Below are positions 1 to 7,902 of a DNA stretch of 64,000 bases, piece by piece (the stretch's first letter is position 1; each line of letters opens with the position of its first letter). The notes beneath the pieces are model-generated. The model had not been told where the DNA came from. It was given only the letters and a program-made list of their open reading frames with translations, and made no database searches. The DNA comes from Lachnospiraceae bacterium (GTDB lineage Bacteria; Bacillota; Clostridia; Lachnospirales; Lachnospiraceae). The stretch spans positions 62,001-126,000 of the forward strand of contig JAJQHQ010000101.1 of assembly GCA_021199655.1 (NCBI GenBank), written 5' to 3'. The translations under genes were made by a program, and so were the position numbers.

Positions 1-318
1 ATCCACCACTGCGTTTACGTCCTGTGCGTATTCCAGACTGTTCAGCTCATCATTGGTCAGACCGCTTCCCGCGAACTCATCAGTCAGAGAATACGTTCCA
101 TTCGCGCTGATGGAAGCAATCCGGTAAATGCGGAAGCTAACGCCTGATAAGGCCAGATTGTTTTCAGATTCCGCATCGGTTCCATAAATATAGCTGACCT
201 TCAGAGTCCCTGAAGCCTCTGTATCAACCGCCTCCTCCATCGCCGCCGCGTTCGTATAAAACAGCCCGCACAGCAGCAGACAAACCAGACATCCCATCTT
301 ACGAACGAATTTTTTCAT
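1..318 (-). CDS. SpaA/Cna-B-like pilin subunit, N-terminal part (cut by window edge)
   Basis: The first 106 codons of a secreted protein are visible; the rest lies beyond base 1. Residues 1-25 form a signal peptide (MKKFVRK, then a Leu/Cys-rich core ending near TNAAA). The mature part begins with a beta-sandwich signature, GTLKVSYIYG followed by LSGVSFRIYRIA, which is the opening strand pattern of Cna-B/SpaA-type isopeptide pilin domains. The ATG at 318 is preceded by GGAGAG. It lies downstream of two class C sortases on the same strand, so it is probably an accessory or base pilin of the same assembly. The sorting signal is not in view, so its anchoring is inferred. Confidence 0.7.
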   Translation of the reverse strand, partial: MKKFVRKMGCLVCLLLCGLFYTNAAAMEEAVDTEASGTLKVSYIYGTDAESENNLALSGVSFRIYRIASISANGTYSLTDEFAGSGLTNDELNSLEYAQDVNAVVD

Positions 319-348
319 CTGAACTCTCCTTTTCATACTTCATTTCCA

Positions 349-375
349 GTAACTGCCCCGTATCTTTGCAATTAC
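349..375. repeat. 27-bp dispersed imperfect palindrome, copy 1
   Basis: Intergenic copy of a 27-base element that starts GTAACTG and ends CAATTAC. Other copies lie at 1449-1475, 35032-35058, 56730-56756 and 61797-61823. Confidence 0.55.
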
Positions 376-383
376 AGGCCTGT

Positions 384-1433
384 TTATCCATTCCGCTTCC
401 GTTCCCGCCGTTTCCGCCGCGCACGCAGCAGCAGCGCCAGAAGCAGCACAAACGCGATCCCGATCGCCGGGAGCCCATAAGCCATCCACGCGTATCCGTG
501 AAAGCTCAGGATCTGTCCGGTCTGCGTCTGTTCCTGTTCCTGCTCCATGTCCGGGACATACTCTACGCGTGTCCCATGCACCAGCAGCCGGTGCGTATTG
601 ATGCCGTAAGGTGTGCAGGTCACGATCGTGGCCAGATCCTCACCCGCCACTGTTGCGAGGCTGTCCGTCTCATCCGGCTCTACCACTTCGATGCCCGTCA
701 CCTGATAGGCAAGGATCTCATCCAGTATATAAAAATAGAAATAATCTCCCTCTTCCAGCAGATCCAGGTCGGTCAAAAGCGCCACGGAGGGAAGGCCTCT
801 GTGCCCGGCCAGCACCGTATGCGTACCCTCTCCGCCGACCGGCAGCGACGTTCCGTATAGATGGCCGATGCCTTTCTGCAGCTCCTCCGTGCCCGTCCCG
901 TGGTAAATCGGCAGATACACATCGATCTTCGGGATGGAAAGATAGCCCATAATGCCATCGCCCGCAAGGTTCAGAAGGGACTGATAAAGGGTATCCTTTT
1001 CTGCTGCCGAAAGTTCCTCTGTTTCAGATTCGGTTTCCGAGTCGTTTACTATTTCATTTTCTGATACGTTGTCTGTTCCGGTTGCAGCAGCTGCTTCTGT
1101 CATCGCATCTGGAGCTTCCGCGTCCGCAGTCTCCTCGTCCTCAAGTGCGCCTTCAAACGCATCGCCAAGGAGATTTCCGGTCAGGTTCGCGTTGTACTCC
1201 CAGGCTGCCTCCCACATCGCGGACAGGTCTTCTTCCGCGGCTTCTTCAACCGCCTGATCGTAGCTCTGCGTGAGCCTCGACTGCCGGTAGTTGTTCCAGA
1301 GATTGCTCACCGCCGGATAAAGCACTACACCTAAGCCGACCACGAACACCAGTACTCCAAGCAGCGTGCGCAGGCTGATTCTTTTTGAGCGCTTATTTTC
1401 ACGCTGTTTGTCCCGGTTCTCCTCCGAACTCAT
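384..1433 (-). CDS. srtC: Class C (pilin-polymerising) sortase
   Basis: Membrane transpeptidase that cleaves LPxTG-type signals and joins pilin subunits outside the cell. The 349-residue protein has an N-terminal membrane segment (about residues 20-45), a sortase core and a C-terminal membrane segment followed by an Arg/Lys tail, the two-anchor layout of class C enzymes. The catalytic triad is visible: His211 in AGHRGLP, Cys273 in TCTPYG and Arg282 in THRLLVHG. A DAF triplet before the core may be a variant of the DP(W/F) lid. About 50 acidic, low-complexity residues separate it from the core, longer than in the neighbouring paralogue at 1472-2413. AAGGA precedes the ATG. The two sortases share long stretches of sequence and probably arose by tandem duplication. 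Confidence 0.9.
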   Translation of the reverse strand: MSSEENRDKQRENKRSKRISLRTLLGVLVFVVGLGVVLYPAVSNLWNNYRQSRLTQSYDQAVEEAAEEDLSAMWEAAWEYNANLTGNLLGDAFEGALEDEETADAEAPDAMTEAAAATGTDNVSENEIVNDSETESETEELSAAEKDTLYQSLLNLAGDGIMGYLSIPKIDVYLPIYHGTGTEELQKGIGHLYGTSLPVGGEGTHTVLAGHRGLPSVALLTDLDLLEEGDYFYFYILDEILAYQVTGIEVVEPDETDSLATVAGEDLATIVTCTPYGINTHRLLVHGTRVEYVPDMEQEQEQTQTGQILSFHGYAWMAYGLPAIGIAFVLLLALLLRARRKRRERKRNG

Positions 1434-1448
1434 TTATATGTCCTTTTC

Positions 1449-1475
1449 GTAACTGTTCAGTATCTTCACAATTAC
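1449..1475. repeat. 27-bp dispersed imperfect palindrome, copy 2
   Basis: Lies between the two sortase genes and reaches four bases into the 3' end of the upstream one (1472). It starts GTAACTGTTCAG and ends CACAATTAC, close to the copy at 35032-35058. Confidence 0.6.
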
Positions 1476-2413
1476 TCCTTTTCTTCTGATTCTCCATTCA
1501 TTGCATCAACACTTCCCGAAGGCGAAGACGCAGCAGCGGTTTTCTTCTCATAATGCAGCCGGATCAGCACCGCCGCTACCGCCACGGTAAAAAATCCGAT
1601 CAGCGCCACCAGCACATAGTTGGTCACAAGAGAAGAAGCACTCTTGCCCGCCTCTTCTTCGTATTGTTCTTCCGAATACTCGACCCGGTGGCCGCGCACC
1701 AGCAGTCTCTGCGTGTTCACGCCATAGGGCGTGCAGGTCACAAGCGTCACATAGTCCTCACCCTCCGTCGGTACCAGAGACTCCGTCTCGTCCGGCTCCA
1801 CCACCAGGATCTGGTCGACCTCATAGGCGAGAATATCATCCAAAACATACAGATAAAACTGATCCCCGATCTCCAGCAGATCCAGATCCGTAAACAGCGG
1901 CGCGGACGGCAGACCCCGGTGTGCCGCGATCACCGCATGCGTCCCTTCTCCGCCGACCGGCAGCGACGAACCGTATAAGTGCCCGGCGCCTTTCGTGAGC
2001 ACCTCATCGTCCGTCCCGTGATAAATCGGAATCTTTATGTCAATTTTCGGAATCTCCACATACCCCATAATGCCATCGCCGGCCACATTGAGAAGGCTTT
2101 CATACTCAAGGTATTCCTCGTCCTCTTCCTCCGCCAGCACCTCGCCTCCGGCAAAGGCATCCGGCACCCGATACGGCGAATGCGTGGCATTGTACTCCCA
2201 CGCTGCCTCCCACAGTTCCTCGTACTGGTCCTCTTCCAGACTTTCTACCGCAGCCTCATACGTATTCGCCAGACGCTGCTGCCGATACGAATTCCAGAGA
2301 TTACCCACCACCGGGTACAGCACCAGCAGGAAGCCCGCCGCGAACAGCAGAATCAGAGCGGGATTTCTTCCCCGGGTCTTTGCTGTTTTCTCTCTCCGTC
2401 TGATCTTCCTCAT
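1472..2413 (-). CDS. srtC: Class C (pilin-polymerising) sortase, second copy
   Basis: Paralogue of the sortase at 384-1433 with the same layout: N-terminal membrane anchor (residues 18-38), core, C-terminal membrane segment (about 265-285) and charged tail. Catalytic residues are His165 (AAHRGLP), Cys227 (TCTPYG) and Arg236 (TQRLLVRG). The N-terminal region has PDAF at the place where class C enzymes carry their lid. At 313 residues it lacks the long acidic linker of its neighbour. AAGGGA lies 9 bases before the ATG. Two pilus sortases in tandem usually mean one polymerises the shaft and the other attaches an accessory subunit; which does which cannot be told here. It follows the nuclease-like gene at 2452-4119 with a gap of only 38 bases. 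Confidence 0.9.
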   Translation of the reverse strand: MRKIRRREKTAKTRGRNPALILLFAAGFLLVLYPVVGNLWNSYRQQRLANTYEAAVESLEEDQYEELWEAAWEYNATHSPYRVPDAFAGGEVLAEEEDEEYLEYESLLNVAGDGIMGYVEIPKIDIKIPIYHGTDDEVLTKGAGHLYGSSLPVGGEGTHAVIAAHRGLPSAPLFTDLDLLEIGDQFYLYVLDDILAYEVDQILVVEPDETESLVPTEGEDYVTLVTCTPYGVNTQRLLVRGHRVEYSEEQYEEEAGKSASSLVTNYVLVALIGFFTVAVAAVLIRLHYEKKTAAASSPSGSVDAMNGESEEKE

Positions 2414-2451
2414 TACAAAATTCCCTTAGCAGCTGCTCATGGCAGACACTT

Positions 2452-4119
2452 CTACTCCGTCAAAACCCTGCACTGTTTCAGGCAGAACGCAATTCCGTAA
2501 TGCCTGATACTCTTCGGCAGCCGTTGACTGAAGTATTGATCATAATGAAGCCTGTTGATCTGGTCGATCGCTTCTTGTGCATCCGTCGTCAGATCCGCAT
2601 TTTCTTTTGAATATTTTACTTCAATAATGTATGCTTCCTTCTTACGCAGATCAAACACAGTTATATCCGCTCTTCCATTTCCAGCTTCACGCTCGGACTT
2701 AATTTCCCAGCCTTTTTTTGTTCTGAACATTCCAATCAGCAAACCATGATAGAATGTTTCTTTATCCTCATAATTTCCGCCATCCAGATAGCTGATTGAT
2801 TCGGCAAGATGGTAATTCAGGCAGTCTTCCAAAGCCTCCGTATTTCCAGAGACGAAAGCTTCAAAAAATTCTTTCAGTCCATCCTCATCTTCGAGAACCT
2901 TTGCTGTAAACCAGGAATCAACCTTCGTTATAAAAATGTTCTTTACTTCGCGATTCGGAATACACAGATCGCAGCTTCCGTCCTCATACCGTACCCGATG
3001 CGTCAGATAACCTGATGTATATAGAATACTCCATATATTATCCGGCTGATCCATCATATCTCTATATGTCAGATCCTGTACCAGCTTTTTACGGACGGTC
3101 CGGCCTTCTATCAAAGCACCAATCTGGTCGCGGGTAATGCTGTCCGCCTGTTCTGCAAACTGGCGGATAATATCTGTCGAACCGGAGTTTACCCAGAAAT
3201 TCTGCGGGATGCGGTCGGATGTGTTCAAAAGCTGGTCGCACCAGTTGATAACATCCCACGGACAATACACATTCTGTTCACCAAACCGATAGCCATCGTA
3301 CCATTCTTTTGTAACCTCATAGTATTCCGTCAATCCAAGATAATTCAGCATCCGAACAGTTTCATCATCCGTAAACCCATACCATTCATCGAAACGCTCA
3401 TCGCTGATTGAGTGAATCTTTGGATTGTTGAGGTCGGAGAAAATGCTTTCCTTTGAGATCCGCATACACCCTGTCAGCACACTGAAGAACAGGGACTCAT
3501 TCGATTTTAAAGCATAACCAAAGATCTGGCGGATGAGTCCAACCATATCATCGTAATAATTATTCTCATATGCTTTTTGAAGGGGTGCATCATACTCATC
3601 TATTAATATAATGACCATTTTACCGTAATGTTCATTGAGAAGCCTTGACAGGAATTTTAATGAGCTTTCCAGTCCTCTTTTCCTGTTAATAATATCCAGA
3701 AGATGAGACTTATCCCATTCCGCGACATGCTCGCATTTCAATAAACCTGAATAACGGATAGCTTCCTCACTGATCACATCCCATATGTTATTTTTTGCAT
3801 CTTCAAACGTTGCTCCCGTCACTTGTTTCAATGTAATCGAAATCGCAGGATACTGCCCCATGTATTCCTCGCACAGTTTTGTTTCCTTTGAAATTGCCAG
3901 CCCGTCAAACAGGCCCTTGTCTGTACCGATCTCAAAGAAATATTTGAGCATACTCATATTGATGCTTTTGCCAAAGCGGCGCGGACGTATAAAAAGATTT
4001 ACTTCTCCCCAATTCGCCAGAAGCTCTTTTATCATGCCGGTTTTATCTACGTAATAAAAATGATTCGTGCGCAGCTTTCCAAAATCATCAACGCCAATCG
4101 GCATCCTTAATTTCTCCAC
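2452..4119 (-). CDS. AAA-ATPase-like protein with C-terminal PD-(D/E)XK nuclease-like domain
   Basis: Belongs to the large family pairing an N-terminal AAA-ATPase-like domain with a C-terminal DUF1703/PD-(D/E)XK domain, abundant in clostridia and Bacteroidetes. The start region reads YVDKTGMIKELL, followed by a P-loop-like FIRPRRFGKSINMSML, the hallmark of the family. A Walker B-like IILIDEYDAPL follows, and near the C-terminus GRADITVFD plus AYIIEVKYSK supply the D...ExK nuclease core. The biological role of the family is not established. I chose the GTG at 4119 because GGAGG lies 8 bases upstream; the reading frame stays open to 4188. It is more AT-rich than the pilus genes around it and has a paralogue at 6121-7785. 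Confidence 0.8.
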   Translation of the reverse strand: MEKLRMPIGVDDFGKLRTNHFYYVDKTGMIKELLANWGEVNLFIRPRRFGKSINMSMLKYFFEIGTDKGLFDGLAISKETKLCEEYMGQYPAISITLKQVTGATFEDAKNNIWDVISEEAIRYSGLLKCEHVAEWDKSHLLDIINRKRGLESSLKFLSRLLNEHYGKMVIILIDEYDAPLQKAYENNYYDDMVGLIRQIFGYALKSNESLFFSVLTGCMRISKESIFSDLNNPKIHSISDERFDEWYGFTDDETVRMLNYLGLTEYYEVTKEWYDGYRFGEQNVYCPWDVINWCDQLLNTSDRIPQNFWVNSGSTDIIRQFAEQADSITRDQIGALIEGRTVRKKLVQDLTYRDMMDQPDNIWSILYTSGYLTHRVRYEDGSCDLCIPNREVKNIFITKVDSWFTAKVLEDEDGLKEFFEAFVSGNTEALEDCLNYHLAESISYLDGGNYEDKETFYHGLLIGMFRTKKGWEIKSEREAGNGRADITVFDLRKKEAYIIEVKYSKENADLTTDAQEAIDQINRLHYDQYFSQRLPKSIRHYGIAFCLKQCRVLTE

Positions 4120-4216
4120 ACTGCCCACCTCCAGTCTTACATCCGGATATAGATAATTTATCTTATCACAAAACCTCTTACACATCAATCCAGCGTTTCA
4201 TGCTCCCAGGCCTGTT

Positions 4217-5131
4217 TTAAAAAAAATACTGATACTTTCCGGACTGATAGCGCAATACCTCTTTCACCCGCCTGAGTTCCTCCGCCGTATAAAGCCCCTC
4301 GGAAGGTGTTTCACACATTTCCAGTTCTGTTGCCTTGTCAGACGAATCCCGAACATCCTCGTCCATCAGCAACTGTGCGAGAGCATCTGCAAAGAGTCTT
4401 GCCATTTTATCTCTCGAAAAGTCAAAACAAAGAAATGTCCCATACAATTCCTCTGCCGCATCCAGCTGCTCATCAAAATCAGCAGAAAACGGCTTTGCTT
4501 TTATTTTCTCCCGACATTTGTCAAGTCCGTCCTCCAGCGGATAATCTTCCTTTGTATCCGAAAAAAGAGAGAGACCCATATCAAAAAACGGACAAAGCCG
4601 CCAGGATTTTCCATCCCTGTCATAGAGAACCGCAATGTTGTTCGTGTGGCGGTCCTCATTCAGGAAAAAGGCGTCAATCTCCAGCATTTTCGTGAGATAT
4701 TCCCCAAAATTCCGGATACCGGTCACATTGCGCACCAGCTCTTCTGTATAGAGAATTCGTTCCCTGCACGAAGAGATTCTGGACAATTCCTGCGCCAGAC
4801 CGAAACCGGTAAAAATACGGGACAGGCGCTCCAAAGGCACCAACTCTTCATTCTCTTTGAGAAAAATCTGGCTGCGGCACCCACGATATACTCTATCCTC
4901 ATATCGAATATTTACCGGCTCATACTGTACAAAATCCGATATTGTCGAATGTTTCAGCAAAGCTGAGACAACGGTCTCCGCCAGGCTCTCAAAGCTAAAT
5001 CCGTCCGCCTTGTACCACCAGCCATCCTGAAACCATTTCAACTGGTTCCCCTTTGAGGAATGATCATCTCCGGTTTGCACCGTCTTTGTATGGATTTCTA
5101 CCATACGCATATAAATCCCTTCTCCCGTCAC
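4217..5131 (-). CDS. HipA-like (CtkA-type) minikinase
   Basis: A compact protein kinase-fold enzyme resembling the C-terminal lobe of HipA, which phosphorylates targets such as glutamyl-tRNA synthetase in other systems. The 304 residues contain a glycine/lysine region (SSKGNQLKWF, then WWYKADG) that could be the ATP lobe, the catalytic loop FFLNEDRHTNNIAVL with the D/N pair, and a metal-binding DFG-like FFDMGLSL. Full-length HipA is about 440 residues; the N-terminal subdomain that regulates it is absent, as in H. pylori CtkA. Its ATG overlaps the stop of the upstream HTH gene by 4 bases (ATGA), implying translational coupling; an internal ATG at 5110 with GGGAGAAGGG upstream is an alternative start. 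Toxin function is inferred from the family and the gene pairing. Confidence 0.7.
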   Translation of the reverse strand: MTGEGIYMRMVEIHTKTVQTGDDHSSKGNQLKWFQDGWWYKADGFSFESLAETVVSALLKHSTISDFVQYEPVNIRYEDRVYRGCRSQIFLKENEELVPLERLSRIFTGFGLAQELSRISSCRERILYTEELVRNVTGIRNFGEYLTKMLEIDAFFLNEDRHTNNIAVLYDRDGKSWRLCPFFDMGLSLFSDTKEDYPLEDGLDKCREKIKAKPFSADFDEQLDAAEELYGTFLCFDFSRDKMARLFADALAQLLMDEDVRDSSDKATELEMCETPSEGLYTAEELRRVKEVLRYQSGKYQYFF

Positions 5132-5790
5132 TCTATCAAAGTGTCACCGCGCCTGTCCGGGCGAAAATACCAGATTCGAATCCACTGCTTATCCTCTGCC
5201 ATTCTCCCCTGCGTCTTCTCAATAATCGACAGCGGGTCATAAAAGTCCAGCCCCAGATCCGAAAGCACTACCTCAAGATGGAATCTGGTTCTCGGAAAGC
5301 AGCGATCCTCCAAAAAATCCTCAAAATCTTTCCAATCCGGTTTTTCTTTAATTCCAAACGCCCGGTGAATCACATCCATCGTATGATTTCTGATCAAAAT
5401 CTCCTGGTCTCGGAAATTAATCAAAATCACTGTACAAAGCTCTTCTCTGCACATATAATCCATACGCATGGAATATCTCTCAAGATGCTCCGGAGTAAAC
5501 TCCCGGTTCAGCTTTCTCCATTTGCTGGCTGATTTAATCACATTCTCTTCTTCCCGGGATTCATTCAAATAACCGGAAAGAGCCTGCCGCGAAATCCCAT
5601 ACTCCTTTGCCAGCTCAGTAATCGTTCTCCCTTCCGCATGCGCCTGCCGAATCTGCTCCAGCTGCTCCGGTGAAAGGCGGCGCTTACGACCTGCGCCTCT
5701 GGAATTGCCAGAAACATTTCCAGAGGTTTTTCTATCCTGCTTTTCAAACTTATTCTCGTAGCTGTTCTTAAAATTATCTAATCTTTGCAT
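5128..5790 (-). CDS. HTH protein with conserved C-terminal domain, partner of HipA-like kinase
   Basis: Residues near 25-75 (from the ATG at 5790) form a resolvase/Hin-type helix-turn-helix: RRLSPEQLEQIRQAHAEG, then ITELAKEYGISRQALSGYL. The remaining 110 residues form a separate domain with FEDFLEDRCFPRTR and DPLSIIEKTQGRMAED, which I recognise as a conserved block next to HipA-like genes in Firmicutes but cannot tie to a characterised function. It probably regulates its own operon and may bind the kinase, as HipB or HipS do. An in-frame TTG at 5859 with AGGA 8 bases upstream would add 23 residues; those extra codons run through an inverted repeat, so I prefer the ATG. Promoter and operator candidates lie immediately upstream. 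Confidence 0.65.
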   Translation of the reverse strand: MQRLDNFKNSYENKFEKQDRKTSGNVSGNSRGAGRKRRLSPEQLEQIRQAHAEGRTITELAKEYGISRQALSGYLNESREEENVIKSASKWRKLNREFTPEHLERYSMRMDYMCREELCTVILINFRDQEILIRNHTMDVIHRAFGIKEKPDWKDFEDFLEDRCFPRTRFHLEVVLSDLGLDFYDPLSIIEKTQGRMAEDKQWIRIWYFRPDRRGDTLIE

Positions 5791-5845
5791 ATCCGCATCC
5801 CCGGCAGGCAAATGCCGTCTCCACACAGCATCGCCTGCCACGTGG

Positions 5846-5891
5846 GCGGTATGCTGCAATTAACAGTTCCTGCTTCTGTTTAGCATACCGC
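5846..5891. promoter_or_regulatory. Inverted repeat over the -10 box, candidate operator
   Basis: GCGGTATGCT at 5846-5855 and its exact reverse complement AGCATACCGC at 5882-5891 are 26 bases apart. The upstream arm covers the whole -10 hexamer of the promoter and the downstream arm lies just past the likely transcription start. This geometry suits autorepression by the HTH protein. Confidence 0.55.
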
Positions 5892-5910
5892 TGTCGGGAA
5901 TGGTTGTCAA
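5882..5910 (-). promoter_or_regulatory. Sigma-A promoter of the HTH/HipA-like operon
   Basis: On the minus strand TTGACA (5910-5905) and TATGCT (5887-5882) are separated by exactly 17 bases. The expected start of transcription is near 5875. Confidence 0.7.
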
Positions 5911-6120
5911 CAAATTAATTTCTTGACAGTCGTTCTGTCTATCTTTTCCCGTGGAAAGAACATGGCACAAAATCAATCATCCAGAAGGAAACCCCATTGC
6001 ACGACATAAGAATACGCTGAAATCAAACTTTATTGCATTCATTCCACAAACTTCTTATTTTTTTGAGTTTATGACATTCATCAAATCATGATCCCGAATG
6101 AATAAGTATGGAAGCCAGAA

Positions 6121-7785
6121 TCATAATCGCCTGCGCAAAACCTCTACCTTGCACGTATGCCGCTTATTTGGATCCTTTCTGTCATACGCGATACCGACAG
6201 CAAGAATCCTGCCGGTGCATTTTGGTCTGTCTCCCATTTTCCCGTCAAAGCCAAGCAAATAATTTCGATCTCTGATCTGCTGAATCGCGCTTTCTGCGGT
6301 ATCATCAACCTTCAACTCTACAATAAACCCATCATCCGTTTTCCTGTAAGGGTAAAAAACAAAGTCCACATACCCTTTTCCAGATCTGTCTTCCTGCCTG
6401 ATGTCATAAAACTCTCGAGCCTGAAGATACACAAAAGTAATCACCTTCGAAAGCTCCGCTTCATCACTGTAACGGATCAGAGGGCTTTCTGTATCGTGTA
6501 CCCTCTCCAGAATCTCAATCATGGTTTTCGTATCCCCGGCCAATGTGGCTTTCAGCATTCTGCCCGACTCTGCCGCAAGTCTGTGCATATATCCGAAATC
6601 TGATTTCTGTTTTACCATATCTGCAAACTTATCCATCAATTCCTTATTCGGAATCGACACACAGCCATTTGCACAGGTAAGAAAACCATATACCACCATC
6701 GCGGAATAAATCTCATCTCTGGTATTTAACTCCATGGATGTAGACGCATATTCCTGCACATTCGCAGGAACAGATCTTCCGGCGATCATCTCCGTAACCT
6801 CATCCCGGATCTCGCCAATGTCCTCCTTCACGTAATAATAAATCTCATCATACGGGCCTGAGCTGGTCCAATAGTTGGCTGCCTGGTTGTTACTGAGCGC
6901 TCCAACCACCGAACGCGGATTGTACAGCCGTACACCGGAAAACGTCTGATAACCGTCATACCAGTATGCCAGATCCTCTCTGGAAAGTCTCGGCTCCTTT
7001 TGCACATACAGATATTTCTGATAAAGATCATCCACTTCCTCATCTGTAAAGCCAAAATACTCGCTGTATTTCGCATTCGAGGCCATTGTATATTCGAAAA
7101 ACATATTCAATTCCGAACCGCTGGAGTACTTCGCGATCGGTAAAATGCCTGTCATATAAGCCATCTCTACATATGGTTTATCCTTCAGAAGGTTGCTCAG
7201 GAACTTTGTAAAAACTTCCCGTTCCGCGTCTGTAACAAAATCCTGATGATAAATATAATCCCACTCATCCAGAACAAAGATAAATCTTTCACCACCGCAA
7301 TATTCATAGACAGCCGTCAGCGCATCCCAGAGGGCATCTTCTTTCTCAATCTCCGCTTCCGGAAACGCCATTCTCAGATCCTTAAGCAGACGTTTCTTTA
7401 TCCTGGCCATATAACTTGCGTAAGTCACCGGTTCCTCCGGCAATTCGTTAAACGAAATACGAATGACATTATGCGTATTCAGATGCTTCTTATACCAGTC
7501 ATAAGACGCTGCCTGCAGCGTATCAAATTCCGCGCTGCTGTCGATCCCTTTTCCGAAATAAGAGGCGATCATATTGGCAATCACGGTCTTTCCAAAGCGA
7601 CGGGGTCTGGTAATGCACACATATCTGGGATCACTGCCTTTACTTCCGTCCTTCTCTGCCGGGTTCTTTAATTCCAGAATCGGCACAAGTTCTTTCATAA
7701 TACCTGATTTATCAACAAAATAAGTGAGCGAATAATCTGCCCTGAACAGGCTGTACGCACCTGTTCCATTTAAATAAACTCCCAT
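6121..7785 (-). CDS. AAA-ATPase-like protein with C-terminal PD-(D/E)XK nuclease-like domain, second copy
   Basis: Same family as 2452-4119 but clearly diverged. The N-terminus reads YFVDKSGIMKELV, then a P-loop-like CITRPRRFGKTVIANMI and a Walker B-like FIFVLDEWDYI. The C-terminus has GYVDFVFYP followed by GFIVELKVDD, the D...ExK pattern. About 554 residues, a normal length for the family. The ATG at 7785 has AAGGGG about 8 bases upstream; a GTG at 7794 is possible but too close to that site. An 11-bp inverted repeat stands just upstream (7810-7847). It lies between the pilin and the HTH/kinase module, on the same strand as the pilus genes, and is likely an acquired passenger. Confidence 0.8.
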   Translation of the reverse strand: MGVYLNGTGAYSLFRADYSLTYFVDKSGIMKELVPILELKNPAEKDGSKGSDPRYVCITRPRRFGKTVIANMIASYFGKGIDSSAEFDTLQAASYDWYKKHLNTHNVIRISFNELPEEPVTYASYMARIKKRLLKDLRMAFPEAEIEKEDALWDALTAVYEYCGGERFIFVLDEWDYIYHQDFVTDAEREVFTKFLSNLLKDKPYVEMAYMTGILPIAKYSSGSELNMFFEYTMASNAKYSEYFGFTDEEVDDLYQKYLYVQKEPRLSREDLAYWYDGYQTFSGVRLYNPRSVVGALSNNQAANYWTSSGPYDEIYYYVKEDIGEIRDEVTEMIAGRSVPANVQEYASTSMELNTRDEIYSAMVVYGFLTCANGCVSIPNKELMDKFADMVKQKSDFGYMHRLAAESGRMLKATLAGDTKTMIEILERVHDTESPLIRYSDEAELSKVITFVYLQAREFYDIRQEDRSGKGYVDFVFYPYRKTDDGFIVELKVDDTAESAIQQIRDRNYLLGFDGKMGDRPKCTGRILAVGIAYDRKDPNKRHTCKVEVLRRRL

Positions 7786-7809
7786 ATATTCCACGCCCCT
7801 TTCACAATC

Positions 7810-7847
7810 GAGCAGAATAGCCTTTTCATAATAAGACTATTCTGCTC
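7810..7847. promoter_or_regulatory. 11-bp perfect inverted repeat between pilin and AAA-ATPase gene
   Basis: GAGCAGAATAG (7810-7820) pairs with CTATTCTGCTC (7837-7847) across 16 bases. It lies 56 bases past the pilin stop and 25 bases before the start of the next gene. No T-run follows on the minus strand, so an operator or processing hairpin is as likely as a terminator. Confidence 0.5.
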
Positions 7848-7902
7848 AATCAGGCAGGAAATGTCAAGCCTAAATCCGAAGTACAGTCCTAAATAACTAC
7901 TG

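Noticed and set aside
5791-5859. TTG start of the HTH protein adding 23 residues
   Set aside because: Possible, since AGGA is well spaced, but the added codons run through an inverted repeat and give an atypical sequence; kept as an alternative only.
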